This document shows, piece after piece, positions 8,190 to 17,419 of a stretch of 21,198 nt of DNA. The notes beneath the pieces were generated by a model, which saw only the letters and a program-made list of their open reading frames with translations, was not told the DNA's origin and did no database searches. The position numbers and the translations under genes are program-made. Position 1 is the first letter of the stretch. The number at the start of each line of letters is the position of its first letter. Source of the stretch: Phallusia fumigata (Eukaryota; Chordata; Ascidiacea; Phlebobranchia; Ascidiidae); NCBI GenBank assembly GCA_008931825.1, contig QXVZ01007694.1, positions 8,945-30,142 of the forward strand, read 5' to 3'.

Positions 8190-10793
8190 ATGTCACATAC
8201 ATCTGAAAATAATGATGGCATTGAAGAGAAACAAATGCAGCAAGCGTTGAAATCAACCAATGAGAAGGAATCTGGTGAGCTTCATCATAAGAAAATATTT
8301 TAAGGAGTTTAAATCCCTTTTCAAAGTAATTAATCTTCGTTTGGAAAAGCTTTAAAATCAGTGATTATTCAACAAGCAGTGTAGCTTAGTGTTGCAACCA
8401 GATATACAGTGGTTGTTGGTTCACATCTCACCTCAACTTGAGTTTTCTAGACAACGTATTTCATAAATACTTGAATCCTTGAAAAAAAAGTAAAATCTGC
8501 CATTTTTTTTCAAAAGATTTTTCCTCATGGTACATCTAAAATTTTTACAATACAGAGATTGATACCACCCAATCCAGTCACACACGTCAAGAAAAGTCTT
8601 CGAAAAAGCGGAGTTTGTTGCTGATAATTATTGTCTTGGTGTGTGCAGTTGCAATCCTGGCAGCTTTGGGACTGATTTTCGGGATACTTAATTTTACAAA
8701 AGACCAGGTATGTGGTATTTGTTGAAAGTGTGTTTGTGTTTGTATATTCCAACTGCAAGTTTTCTTTTACGCTTTCAGAATGTAAACGAAGAAATTCAAC
8801 AAAGTAAGTAATGTACTAGCCCAGTGTTTCCCTAATGTTTGCCTACAACCTCGACTACGGGTAAGTAAGGTGATTGCAGTTGAGTCATTGCCTAAATATG
8901 CGAAAGAACAATTAAACAATTTGATACATATGCAGTAGTTTCAAATGATTAAAAAGGAGCGTTTTCCATAAAAAATAATTACGTTAAGCTGCCTGAAGCT
9001 CGCTGGGGAACTAGCTTCAGGATTTCGTATAAATTGGTAGATGAGAACGACACTTAAAATTCACAATAAGTTGAAAAGTAAATAATTTTCAACCATCACA
9101 AACCTTGGAAATTAATTTCTGCACATAATACGATTTTACATGAAATCTATTTGGCACCACAGACAGCTAGACGATCTACCTTAGGTGAAATTCTTTCTGT
9201 TTGAAAAACTATATTTTGAAAATGTAGTTTGAAAAATTCAGTTGATGGACGTTGAATTTTCAAAGTTATTTCATATGTAGGTCGTTTTCCCACGCTCGAG
9301 AGCCGTATGCCAAGCAGTTGCTTGACGTCATCAGTCGATGGTTACCAACGATTACCTAACAACAAGGAAATGCTCTGTGACGGCGGTTGGACGGTAAACC
9401 GAAAATTATGTCAATTAAACAAAAACGCGGAGAATATTAACAATTGTATATTTCCTACATGACAGGTTTTTCAAAGACGATTTGACGGAAGTGTGGATTT
9501 TGACCGAACCTGGGTTGAATATAAGTATGGATTCGGAAACATGCAAGGAGAATTCTGGTTAGGTAAGCAAACAATGTTGTGTTGTTGTACTTGTTAAATT
9601 AACTCAAATGAGTTGAAAACACCTCAGGTTTGGATGCAATACACAAGATGACAAGTGGTTTTGGTCAGGATTGTAAACTAAAAATCAAGATGAAAGGTTT
9701 CGATCAGACATCAGGTTACGCACAGTACAAGTGAGTTTCCTGTAGAACAGATGATCCAGAAATGCTGCCCCAAACTTTCCAAAATAAAAACCTAATAGTA
9801 ACCGGATACTTCATTTGACAAAAATTTGCCATGAGTAGTATTTTGTTTTGGTATAATTACTTTTACTTACAATTAAAAATAAGTTTTGTTGATAAAAAAC
9901 TGAACCCTATTCAACAACAAACAAAAATATTTGTTTCACAGCTCGTTTTTAGTCGATGAAGAATCAAACAACTATCGTCTACATGTTTCTGGTTTCAATG
10001 GGACAGCGGGAGACAGTCTGCGTATTCCCAACGGGTTTCAATTCACCACCAAAGATCGGGATAATGATGGGTAAGTATGATTGATGTTGTGGAGTGCTTT
10101 GTTAGAAAACAATTCTTTCTACCCCACCGTCATTAATGGATAAAGAAATTTTCCTTTTTTAGTAAACGATTGCTTTGTGACGTCATACATTGCCATAAAC
10201 AACGTTTGTGTGACGTCACATACCGCTATTATTAACTACAATTGCGCGAGTTCTGAATAATAAATGATAGTTTTAAGAAAACAGGAAATAGCAAAACACA
10301 CAAAAACATAGTTTTGAGCGGATTTAATGGGACTATGGTCAAAATGTCACCAAGGGAGTTCACGAGACATTTAGGTTATACACTTAGGTATTTAAAATTA
10401 TTTGTCAGGTTTTCCCAGCTAAATATTATTCGCAGGTTACAACTGTGACGTCATGAGAAAAAAAATTGAAAAATCACTCGACCCAAAATATTTTCATAAA
10501 TTTGCTTCAACAATTCGGGCACGTTTTTAAAAGATTAAGATTTGAATGTTCTAGTTGATATCAAGGTTAAACATTAGTGGAATATTACATTGTGTCATAG
10601 ATGGTCCTCATTCAACTGTGCACTTTATTATGGAGCTGATGGTGGGTGGTGGTATAGTGATGGGTGTGGATATTCCAGGCTCAACGCGAAATGGGGAAGA
10701 TCACAAGGTTACGCTCGCAACATGATCTGGTTTGACTGGAAAGGTTGGGATTACGCGATTAAAGAATCAACAATGATGATAAGATGTGATTGA
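8190..10793 (+). CDS. Type II transmembrane fibrinogen-domain (FReD) protein
   Basis: Eight exons: 8190-8274, 8556-8707, 8779-8803, 9281-9393, 9466-9562, 9628-9730, 9942-10070, 10601-10793; all junctions keep one frame, giving 298 residues. Residues 1-47 are a polar, Lys/Arg-ending cytoplasmic tail (SKKRS); 48-73 are one hydrophobic helix with no cleavage-type signal, so the topology is type II. A short stalk with an N-glycan site (NFT, 74-76) follows. The FReD spans about 101-298: [32 protein letters not shown], Ca-site DRDND (230-234), NCA (240-242) and GGWWY (249-253). C241/C257 are the usual domain pair; C173 and C297 may form another. The head is slightly short because the CDM..DGGGW loop is trimmed to CDGGW. 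FReD heads bind acetylated or other glycan ligands; here binding would be at the cell surface. Ligand unknown. Confidence 0.87.
8375..8455 (+). repeat. tRNA-like SINE fragment in the first FReD intron
   Basis: A pol III A-box-like TAGCTTAGTGTTG is followed about 35 bp later by a B-box-like GGTTCACATCTC, as in a tRNA-derived SINE head. No complete tRNA cloverleaf or terminator is seen, so a functional tRNA is unlikely. Confidence 0.4.
10271..10387 (+). other. Candidate alternative or relic exon (7b) in the last FReD intron
   Basis: The 117-nt segment after an AG at 10269-10270 is open in the phase-2 entry frame and leaves in phase 2 at an AG|GTATTT donor, matching the coding exon at 9942-10070. 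Its product contains [14 protein letters not shown], clearly related to [14 protein letters not shown] of the normal exon. It lacks the DRDND calcium motif. The upstream polypyrimidine tract is weak. It could be a mutually exclusive exon or a decayed duplicate. Confidence 0.5.
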
Positions 10794-11220
10794 AATCGAC
10801 AGTTTACTTTCGAGTGATGAGAATATGGACGTAGCTTTATTTCTGCCATGTCTCTGTGAATTATGTAAATACATTTACCCAGCACAGTTGGGTTATTTGT
10901 TTGTTTCAACTTCACCCGATGAAAGAATGTACAATATTGACCAATGTTGATGATATAAAGTAGCGATTCTCAAAGGCAAGGGTTTTGAAAATCACCTGTT
11001 TTTGGAAGCATATTAGGTTGGAATTCTGTTTGGTGGTCCTCAGAAAAAAACAAAAACTAAAGTGATCCTTCGGCTTAATTAATTTGAAAAGCATTGGTTT
11101 GAAGCATATTTTAAAGAAAACACGACACAAGGCCTTTTGATTTTTTAATGCAGCGAAACATGCAGCTTTACCTCAAATGTGATTTCTGTCATGACAAGAT
11201 TTTTTGCAACGTAAGGAACT
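10794..11220 (+). other. 3' flank of the first FReD gene, duplicated after the second
   Basis: Sequence after the stop (ATCGACAGTTTACTTTC, GATGAGAATATGGACGT, TATTGACCAATGT) matches 16120-16405 to about the CAAATGTGATTT stretch. This sets the 3' limit of the tandem duplication. No canonical AATAAA was found close to the stop in either copy. Confidence 0.65.
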
Positions 11221-11479
11221 TTAGATTTTTTATTCATCGGTCACTCGAGTCAAGTGAAGTTTTTGGAGATCCCTCCAAATATGGTTGTGCCAGTAGACGG
11301 CTTCCTATTTCTTGAATGTCTAATTTACCTCATTCTATTATTTGTTCGAATTCAAATGTTGTTTAAATATTGTTTTACTTCATTTGAACATGACTGAGTA
11401 ATTATCTTGCTTTTCCCATTTTATCTTTGCAAGTTATACTTTTTCCTATCCAATTTTTTCAATAGGGCTTTTTGACATT

Positions 11480-12130
11480 TGTGTCGAAACCCTTGAAATA
11501 CGATGGATACGTTCTTTGATGGTTTGATGGCAATTATGGTTTTTGTAAACAATTTCAATAAGCTCAATTAATATCATAACTGTCAGCGAGCTTCTATGTA
11601 GTAAATACATTGTAATGTAAACGTTTCGACAATCGCTGTTGTCAACATCAGTGCAAAATGACGAGAAGTTTAAAACCGTTTGGTTTATATTTTCGATTGA
11701 GCATCGCCATACACTTTGGAAAAATGCCAGTCTAAAAGACTGAGGTTGAGGGGACGAATCTTACCGCAGACCGCATTTTGACAGTTTGTCTTACTGTTGA
11801 AAAACAGTTCTTAGATGCGGTTGAGACGCTTAAGCTTAAACCGTGTGAAAGACGACCTGGATAGGCATCGAAATTTAAGCTTGTGTGACTTCCAGAGGAG
11901 CTTCACTTTTCGATACATTCATTGTATAATAGGAACATACATCATAACAGAAAACCACGATAGGGAATCTTGAAATTATGTGGAGTGTAAACGTGGCAAT
12001 TGTATTTATTTATATTTGCATTGCGTTCAGTTTATCTCGTGACTGCACATTCTTGCCTAGACAAGTCAAAATCAACATCTTTTTAACAAACATCTCCTTT
12101 GTCGCACACACAGCTTGTTTGAAAAGAAAC
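11480..12130 (+). repeat. Flank repeat, copy B
   Basis: Matches copy A (about 4990-5475) and copy C (about 12830-13260), including the tRNA-Leu-like segment at about 11739-11772 and the terminal ACATCTCCTTTGTCGCACAC shared with 5464. The anticodon-arm-like CAGTCTAAAAGACTG can pair as a stem-loop. It lacks the CpG-rich second part. Confidence 0.65.
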
Positions 12131-12820
12131 AACGCGTAGTTTTATTCAGATGCAACCAGGAAATTTACTGAGAGATCCACCAAATATGAAAAAGTAGCTC
12201 TAGAACACGTTCTTGTCTATTTTCGAGACAACCTAATTATTCCACTTTCTGTTTAAATTAAAAAGGGCTCATTTTTTGATGTTCAAATTCATGTTGACAG
12301 AAGAAAGACACAAACAATACAATATATCTTATTTGTCTGGTCAGTTCAGTGGCCAGCAACATTTTTCTATCAACAGGATTTTACCAATTAAAATTCGCTA
12401 AAAACAATTTTACATGTCAATTAACACATCACCACCTAAGCAAATTTGTTTCATAGGGGTTATAACATGATTCAATTTTGCCACTAAATGATTATGTATG
12501 AAAGGAATAATCCGCTTGCAGTTACATAAGCATTTGCTAAAACTATTTATCGTTATATCTCAATGAGAAAATACAAGCCAGTACTTGTGTGTAAAACATG
12601 TTTCCTAACTTTTCAAAAACCCTGAATTGTGTACTTGAATCATAATAAATCGATTCATTACGCCACAGCTGTTTTGAAATTGTAAAAAATGTGTAGAAGT
12701 GTAGACACACAAACGTTATGGTTAAAATATTTTGAAAGTCAGTTTCAGTTATTTTACTTTATTTCAACATGCCCTGTGATTTTACTTGTCCCATTTTTTC
12801 GGTTGATCTTCTCTACTTTT
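12130..12820. other. Unassigned intergenic stretch
   Basis: AT-rich with no convincing exon. A segment of about 50 bp around 12555-12605 (GAGAAAATACAAG, CAGTACTTGTGTGT) recurs at 17300-17340, just upstream of the coiled-coil gene's first visible exon. Confidence 0.4.
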
Positions 12821-12829
12821 GTGTAGAAA

Positions 12830-13860
12830 CTTCTGAAATTCTATGGCTACATGGGTGCTAGTTCGACGGCAATTATAGTTTTAGTAAATCATTTCAATCA
12901 GCTTATTTAAAAACATAACTGCCATTGGGCTTGTATATGGTAAATACATAGTAATGCAAACGTTTCGACAAACGCTGTTGTCATCGTCAGTGCAAAATGA
13001 CAAGCAGCTCAAAACCGTTTGGTTTATATTCTCGATTGAGCATCGCAATATACTTTGAGAAAATGCCAGCCTAAAAGACTGAGGTTGAGGGTACGAATCT
13101 CACCGTCTTACGGTAGAAAACAATTCTTATTGCGGATAGGGCGCTTAAGGCTTATACAGTGTGGAAGACGACCTGGATAAGCATCGAAGTTAACTGCCAG
13201 AGAAGCAAAACTACAAATGACAATTATATTCATTTATATTTGCATTGCGCTAAGTTTATCAACTGAGGTTAAAACTGAGCTTGTGTTTCGTGGCTATTTA
13301 AGCAACGAGACATTAGTGGTAAAGTTTCCGTTGATCAACATAAGTGATCAGCGGCAATTCATTGTCTTATCTCGTTTAAAATACGGTATCGGCAAAACTG
13401 TAGATTCATTTTCTTGAGGCGATTTTCTGGTTAAACCACTTTGTCCTCTGGCGCAACATGCGGTTGGTGTGCGTCATCGAGGATTGTGTAAGCTTATACG
13501 TCGCGTTGCCGCAGGTCGTTTGCAATTGAGGCTAAAGCGTCGATGCATTGGTTGCATCAGGTTAAACAAGACCAACGTAGGCTTGTCGGCTTTGCTTGAC
13601 TCTGCAGTTGCTGTCATATTAGTGTTACTTTGCTATATTTGCTACATGAGATGCGACTGATAATCTTAACTATAAACTCACCAAGGCAGACAATGTTGAA
13701 CAGAAAGTTAATTTAATGCTTTGACTTTGTCTGAAAGTAATGTTGTCCACATTTGTACCGAAAGTACTTCGCTATGTTTGTTACATGAGATCTAACTGGT
13801 ATTCTCATCCATAAACTTATTAATGTATAGAATGTGTTGAACAGAAATGACCACACAGCA
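12830..13860 (+). repeat. Flank repeat, copy C, upstream of the ficolin-like gene
   Basis: Contains both parts of the repeat: the tRNA-Leu-like part (13078-13104) and the CpG-rich part (about 13420-13560), the latter nearly identical to 5755-5880. Open frames at 13217-13417 and 13469-13660 look attractive but are interrupted in copy A, so they are unlikely to be genes. Confidence 0.65.
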
Positions 13861-14113
13861 GCTTCAGTGCAGAAACCTGTCTCAATTATTCATTGTCTTA
13901 CCTGTTTAACTAGGCTTGTTTTACAGCAAGTGAATGTTTCCATTTCAATCATTTAACAATGTTTGCGCCAGAAAAACTTTTTTTGTTCCTTTACAAAATT
14001 CTTGAAAACGTATTTTTCTTTAAAAGTAGTTGTCTGGTTAATAGGTCTGCACAGCTTAAAAGGATTTGATAGCTGTTGACTGTTGCTGTGATAATTTGAT
14101 TTTTGATTGTCAG

Positions 14114-14131
14114 GCTTATTTGGCATGCAAC
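14114..14131 (+). promoter_or_regulatory. Splice acceptor just before the ficolin-like start; possible trans-splice site
   Basis: TTTTTGATTGTCAG ends at 14113, 18 bp before the ATG at 14132. The frame upstream is open, but the extra residues would precede a good signal peptide, so the ATG at 14132 is preferred. The very short leader fits spliced-leader addition or a spliced non-coding exon. Confidence 0.35.
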
Positions 14132-16119
14132 ATGTTATTGCAATTGATAGCGATTCTGTTGTATTATGCTTTACTGGTCAGCAGTCAGCAGCAATGTAGT
14201 TCTGTCAAAATATGCGGCGATGACGTCACTGTCACCCCTGGAACCTTGATAAGTGGGAAGGGTCAAAAAGGAGACGTTGGTTTGCCTGGCAAGTTAGGAC
14301 CCATGGGATCAGTTGGACCAAAAGGTTTGATTGGACCGTCTGGTCCCAAAGGTGATATTGGTTCGTCTGGCGTTAGGGGTATAAGGGGATTGACAGGCCC
14401 TAAAGGCAGTAAGGGAGCTGTTGGGAGAAAAGGAGAAGCATTGGATATTGAAGAATTTAAACGGGAAGTAAAAGAAAGATTACGAGGTAAAATTAATACT
14501 TGCAGTTTATTTTAAAAACATAGTTTGAAAAATTGATTTCATCGCTGTTTGATTTTCAAAGTTGTATCATATTTAGGTCGTTTTCCTTCAACGCAAGACT
14601 TCAGAAGTTTTGCAAAACTTAAGTATTTTGATTAAAGCAAGTAAAACCCATGTAATTTGTTTTTCAGTGCTCGAGAGCCCACTGCCAGCCAGCTGCTTGA
14701 CGTCATCACTCTATGGTTACCAGCGATTACGTAATAACAAGGAAACGGTCTGTGACGGCGGTTGGACGGTAAACAGAAAATTATATCAATGAAACAAAAA
14801 CGCAGTTAATATTAACAATTGTATATTTCCTACATAATAGGTTTTTCAAAGACGATTTGATGGAAGTGTGGATTTTAACAGAACCTGGCAGGAATACAAA
14901 GATGGATTCGGAAATATGCAAGGGGAATTCTGGTTAGGTAAACAAAGAATTTTGAGTTATTTTACCTCTTGAATTGACCCGCAATTAATTGATCAGTTTG
15001 AAACAACTCAGGTTTGGATGAAATACACAGGATGACAAGTGGCCAAAGTTGCAAACTAAAAATCAAGATGAAAGGTTTCGATCAGACATCAGCTTACGCA
15101 CAGCACAAGTGAGTTTCCTGTTGAACAGATAACTGGTTAGTTAAGATTGATATGCCACGACTGCCCATGGCTGATTTAAGCTTTCAGGTTTTAAGAACAA
15201 CCAAAAATATTTCCTTTGCAGTTCGTTTTCAATCCACGATGAATCAGACAATTATCGTCTAAATGTTTCTGGTTTCAATGGGACAGCGGGAGACAGTCTG
15301 TCGTGGCACAATGGGATGCAATTCACCACCAAAGATCGGGATAATATTGGGTAAATACAATTTATGTTGTGAAGTGTTTGTCACAACAAAATATTACAAG
15401 TTAAAATTAAACCTGTTTTAGATGCTAAATAAGCATCACTTTCAAAATGACATAATTAAGGTATTTATTTAGAAAACAAAACGCTACAAAGAAAGTTCTG
15501 TGACGTCATAATATACTATTTTTAACTACAATTGCACCAGTTCTTAATAATAAATGATAGTTTTAGGAAAACAGAAAACAGAAAAACACAAAATAACATA
15601 GTTTTGAGCGGATTCAATGAGATTGAGGTGAAAATGTCTTCAGGGGAGACTCACAAGGCATATAGTTTGCACACTCAAGTGTTAAAAGTAGTTTTATTAA
15701 GTTTCTTTAGCAATATAATATTCAGAGGTGTCAATATGACATCTGAAAAGCATAAAAAACTGTGGCAACCGTGAAGTCATCAGGAAAAAAATGTTCAAAA
15801 TCCCTCGACTCGAAAGATTTTGATAGATTTGCTTCAATAATTAGGCACGCTTTTATAAGGTTGAGATTTAAATGTTGTGGTTTATATCAAGGCTAAAGAT
15901 TAGTGGAATATTACATTGTGTCACAGATCCCCTGGAGACAACTGTGCACTTTATTCAGGAGCTGATGGTGGATGGTGGTATAATGATGGGTGTGGCTTTT
16001 CCAAACTCAACGCTGAATGGGGAAGATCACAAGGTAGAGGTCGCAACATGATCTGGTTTTACTGGAAAGGTTCGGGTGAAGCGATTAAAGAATCAACAAT
16101 GATGATCAGATGTGATTGA
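14132..16119 (+). CDS. Ficolin-like secreted protein: signal peptide, collagen repeats, FReD
   Basis: Six exons: 14132-14486, 14668-14768, 14841-14937, 15012-15108, 15222-15350, 15927-16119; 323 residues in one frame. Residues 1-18 are a signal peptide ([18 protein letters not shown]). Two cysteines (22, 28) precede 20 uninterrupted Gly-X-Y triplets (44-103), then a charged neck and a FReD from Cys128. This is the ficolin plan: trimers that oligomerise through N-terminal cysteines, recognise acetylated or other glycans, and in vertebrates recruit MASP proteases of the lectin complement pathway. Head landmarks are [37 protein letters not shown] (255-259), NCA (265-267) and GGWWY. The collagen has no interruption, unlike some family members. 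The head is a close paralogue of the upstream transmembrane FReD protein; the N-terminus is unrelated to it. Confidence 0.9.
15561..15678 (+). pseudogene. Relic exon 7b in the ficolin-like gene
   Basis: Counterpart of 10271-10387, preceded by the same AAATGATAG acceptor sequence. It is open and encodes [17 protein letters not shown]. The donor has changed: the nearest GT, at 15679, would leave in phase 0, whereas the last exon needs phase 2. Inclusion would therefore shift the frame, suggesting a non-functional relic in this copy. Confidence 0.45.
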
Positions 16120-16405
16120 AATCGACAGTTTACTTTCAAGTGATGAGAATATGGACGTTGCTTGATTTCTGCCATATCTGTGTAAATTATGTGAATACAT
16201 TTACCCTGCAAAGTTGCGTTATCTGTTTGATTGAACTTCGCTGAAAGAAAGAATGCAGGTTATTGACCAATGTAAATGATATAAGGTATATTTTAAACAG
16301 AAATCGACAAAAACCTTTGAATTTTTTTGGAAAGCAGTGAAAAATGCATCGGGAAATCAAATGTGATTTGTATCATGACCGGATGTTAAGAAACGATGGT
16401 GATGA
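16120..16405 (+). other. 3' flank of the ficolin-like gene
   Basis: Aligned with 10794-11220 of the first FReD gene, with several deletions. It marks the 3' end of the duplicated unit. Confidence 0.6.
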
Positions 16406-16489
16406 ATCTAATTGACGCTTTCCAAGTTTTCCAATGAGGCTTCCAATTCTGATCCGACTTGGACGTTTTCGTTTGCTTTGGGATAGAAG

Positions 16490-16635
16490 CTCGCGTGGAT
16501 TCCAGCCATAACTAGCGTTGTGGCTGCTGGCCAAGTGGTTTGCCTAAGCAGACAAATTCATTGCTGTCACCAAGTTGAGCCCGATGGTTGAATCAAATCA
16601 AAGTCACGCAACTAAAACAAAGGAAAAATTCAAAA
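16490..16635 (+). repeat. tRNA-derived SINE-like copy
   Basis: Has a clear tRNA A-box-like GCTGGCCAAGTGGTTTGCC, then CCTAAGCAGACAAATTCATTG and GAGCCCGATGG, which recur in the next element. Limits are approximate. Confidence 0.5.
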
Positions 16636-16779
16636 TCAAATATAATATTTCAAGAACAATACAAAGCAGGTTACTCAACTGCGGACATGTACATAACCTA
16701 TATTAGAGGTGCAAGCAATACAAATTTACTTCTCATTAGTATTCGAGCTGTTTAGCCCTAGTAATGTGTTGTCAACATT

Positions 16780-17035
16780 TTGAGTACCCCGGGTGGTTAT
16801 TGTAACTAATTTGTGTTATTGTAATTGCTTAGCACAGGGTTGTAGGTTGTAATCCTGTCTCGGTCGATTGTGTTTTACCTAAGCAAGAAACTATTGCGGC
16901 ATTGCTCGAACCCAGCGAGCCCGATGGGGTTTTCCAAAACTAAAGTAACCATCTTCAAAATATCGAATCGAAAATTCAGGCGTTGTTCGATCCAACGAGG
17001 ATTAAATAAAACAAACAAACGAACAACAACGGCTA
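16780..17035 (+). repeat. tRNA-derived SINE-like copy with A-rich tail
   Basis: A B-box-like GTAGGTTGTAATCCTGTC is followed by CCTAAGCAAGAAACTATTGC and CGAGCCCGATGGGGTTTTCC, matching the 16490-16635 copy. The element ends in an A-rich simple tail (ATTAAATAAAACAAACAAAC), as retroposed SINEs do. Confidence 0.6.
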
Positions 17036-17419
17036 TCTATACCTACTGAATCTCAATGCGCTTCACCAGAACTGATGAACACATGCACTGAGAAAAGAGT
17101 TTGTGACGCATATCAGTCAAACATGTGCAATTTTATATTTGGGTTTATAATTCAAGTTTTTTTGGGAATTTTTCAAACGTTAAACTTTTTAAACAATTGG
17201 CAAAAGATTACGTAAAACACGTAAACAATACAATTGTGATGTGAATAACTGATTGCATTTAGGATTTAATTTAACTATTCATGGTTTTCAACAATCTCAG
17301 CAAGAAAATACAAGGCAGTACTTGTGTGTCATATTTTTAATGCCTCCGTTTCTCATTGTGTCTTGCATAATGCAAAGTGGGCATAATAGTAAAAAATATT
17401 TTTCCTGATGTGTTTTCAG

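Noticed and set aside
13217..13660. Two adjacent open frames, one with a signal-peptide-like start
   Set aside because: They lie in flank repeat copy C; the same sequence in copy A has stops and frame changes, so coding is not conserved.
14066..14131. Upstream in-frame extension of the ficolin-like protein
   Set aside because: The extension begins at TTG, not ATG, and would place 22 residues before a well-formed signal peptide; a splice acceptor lies at 14113.
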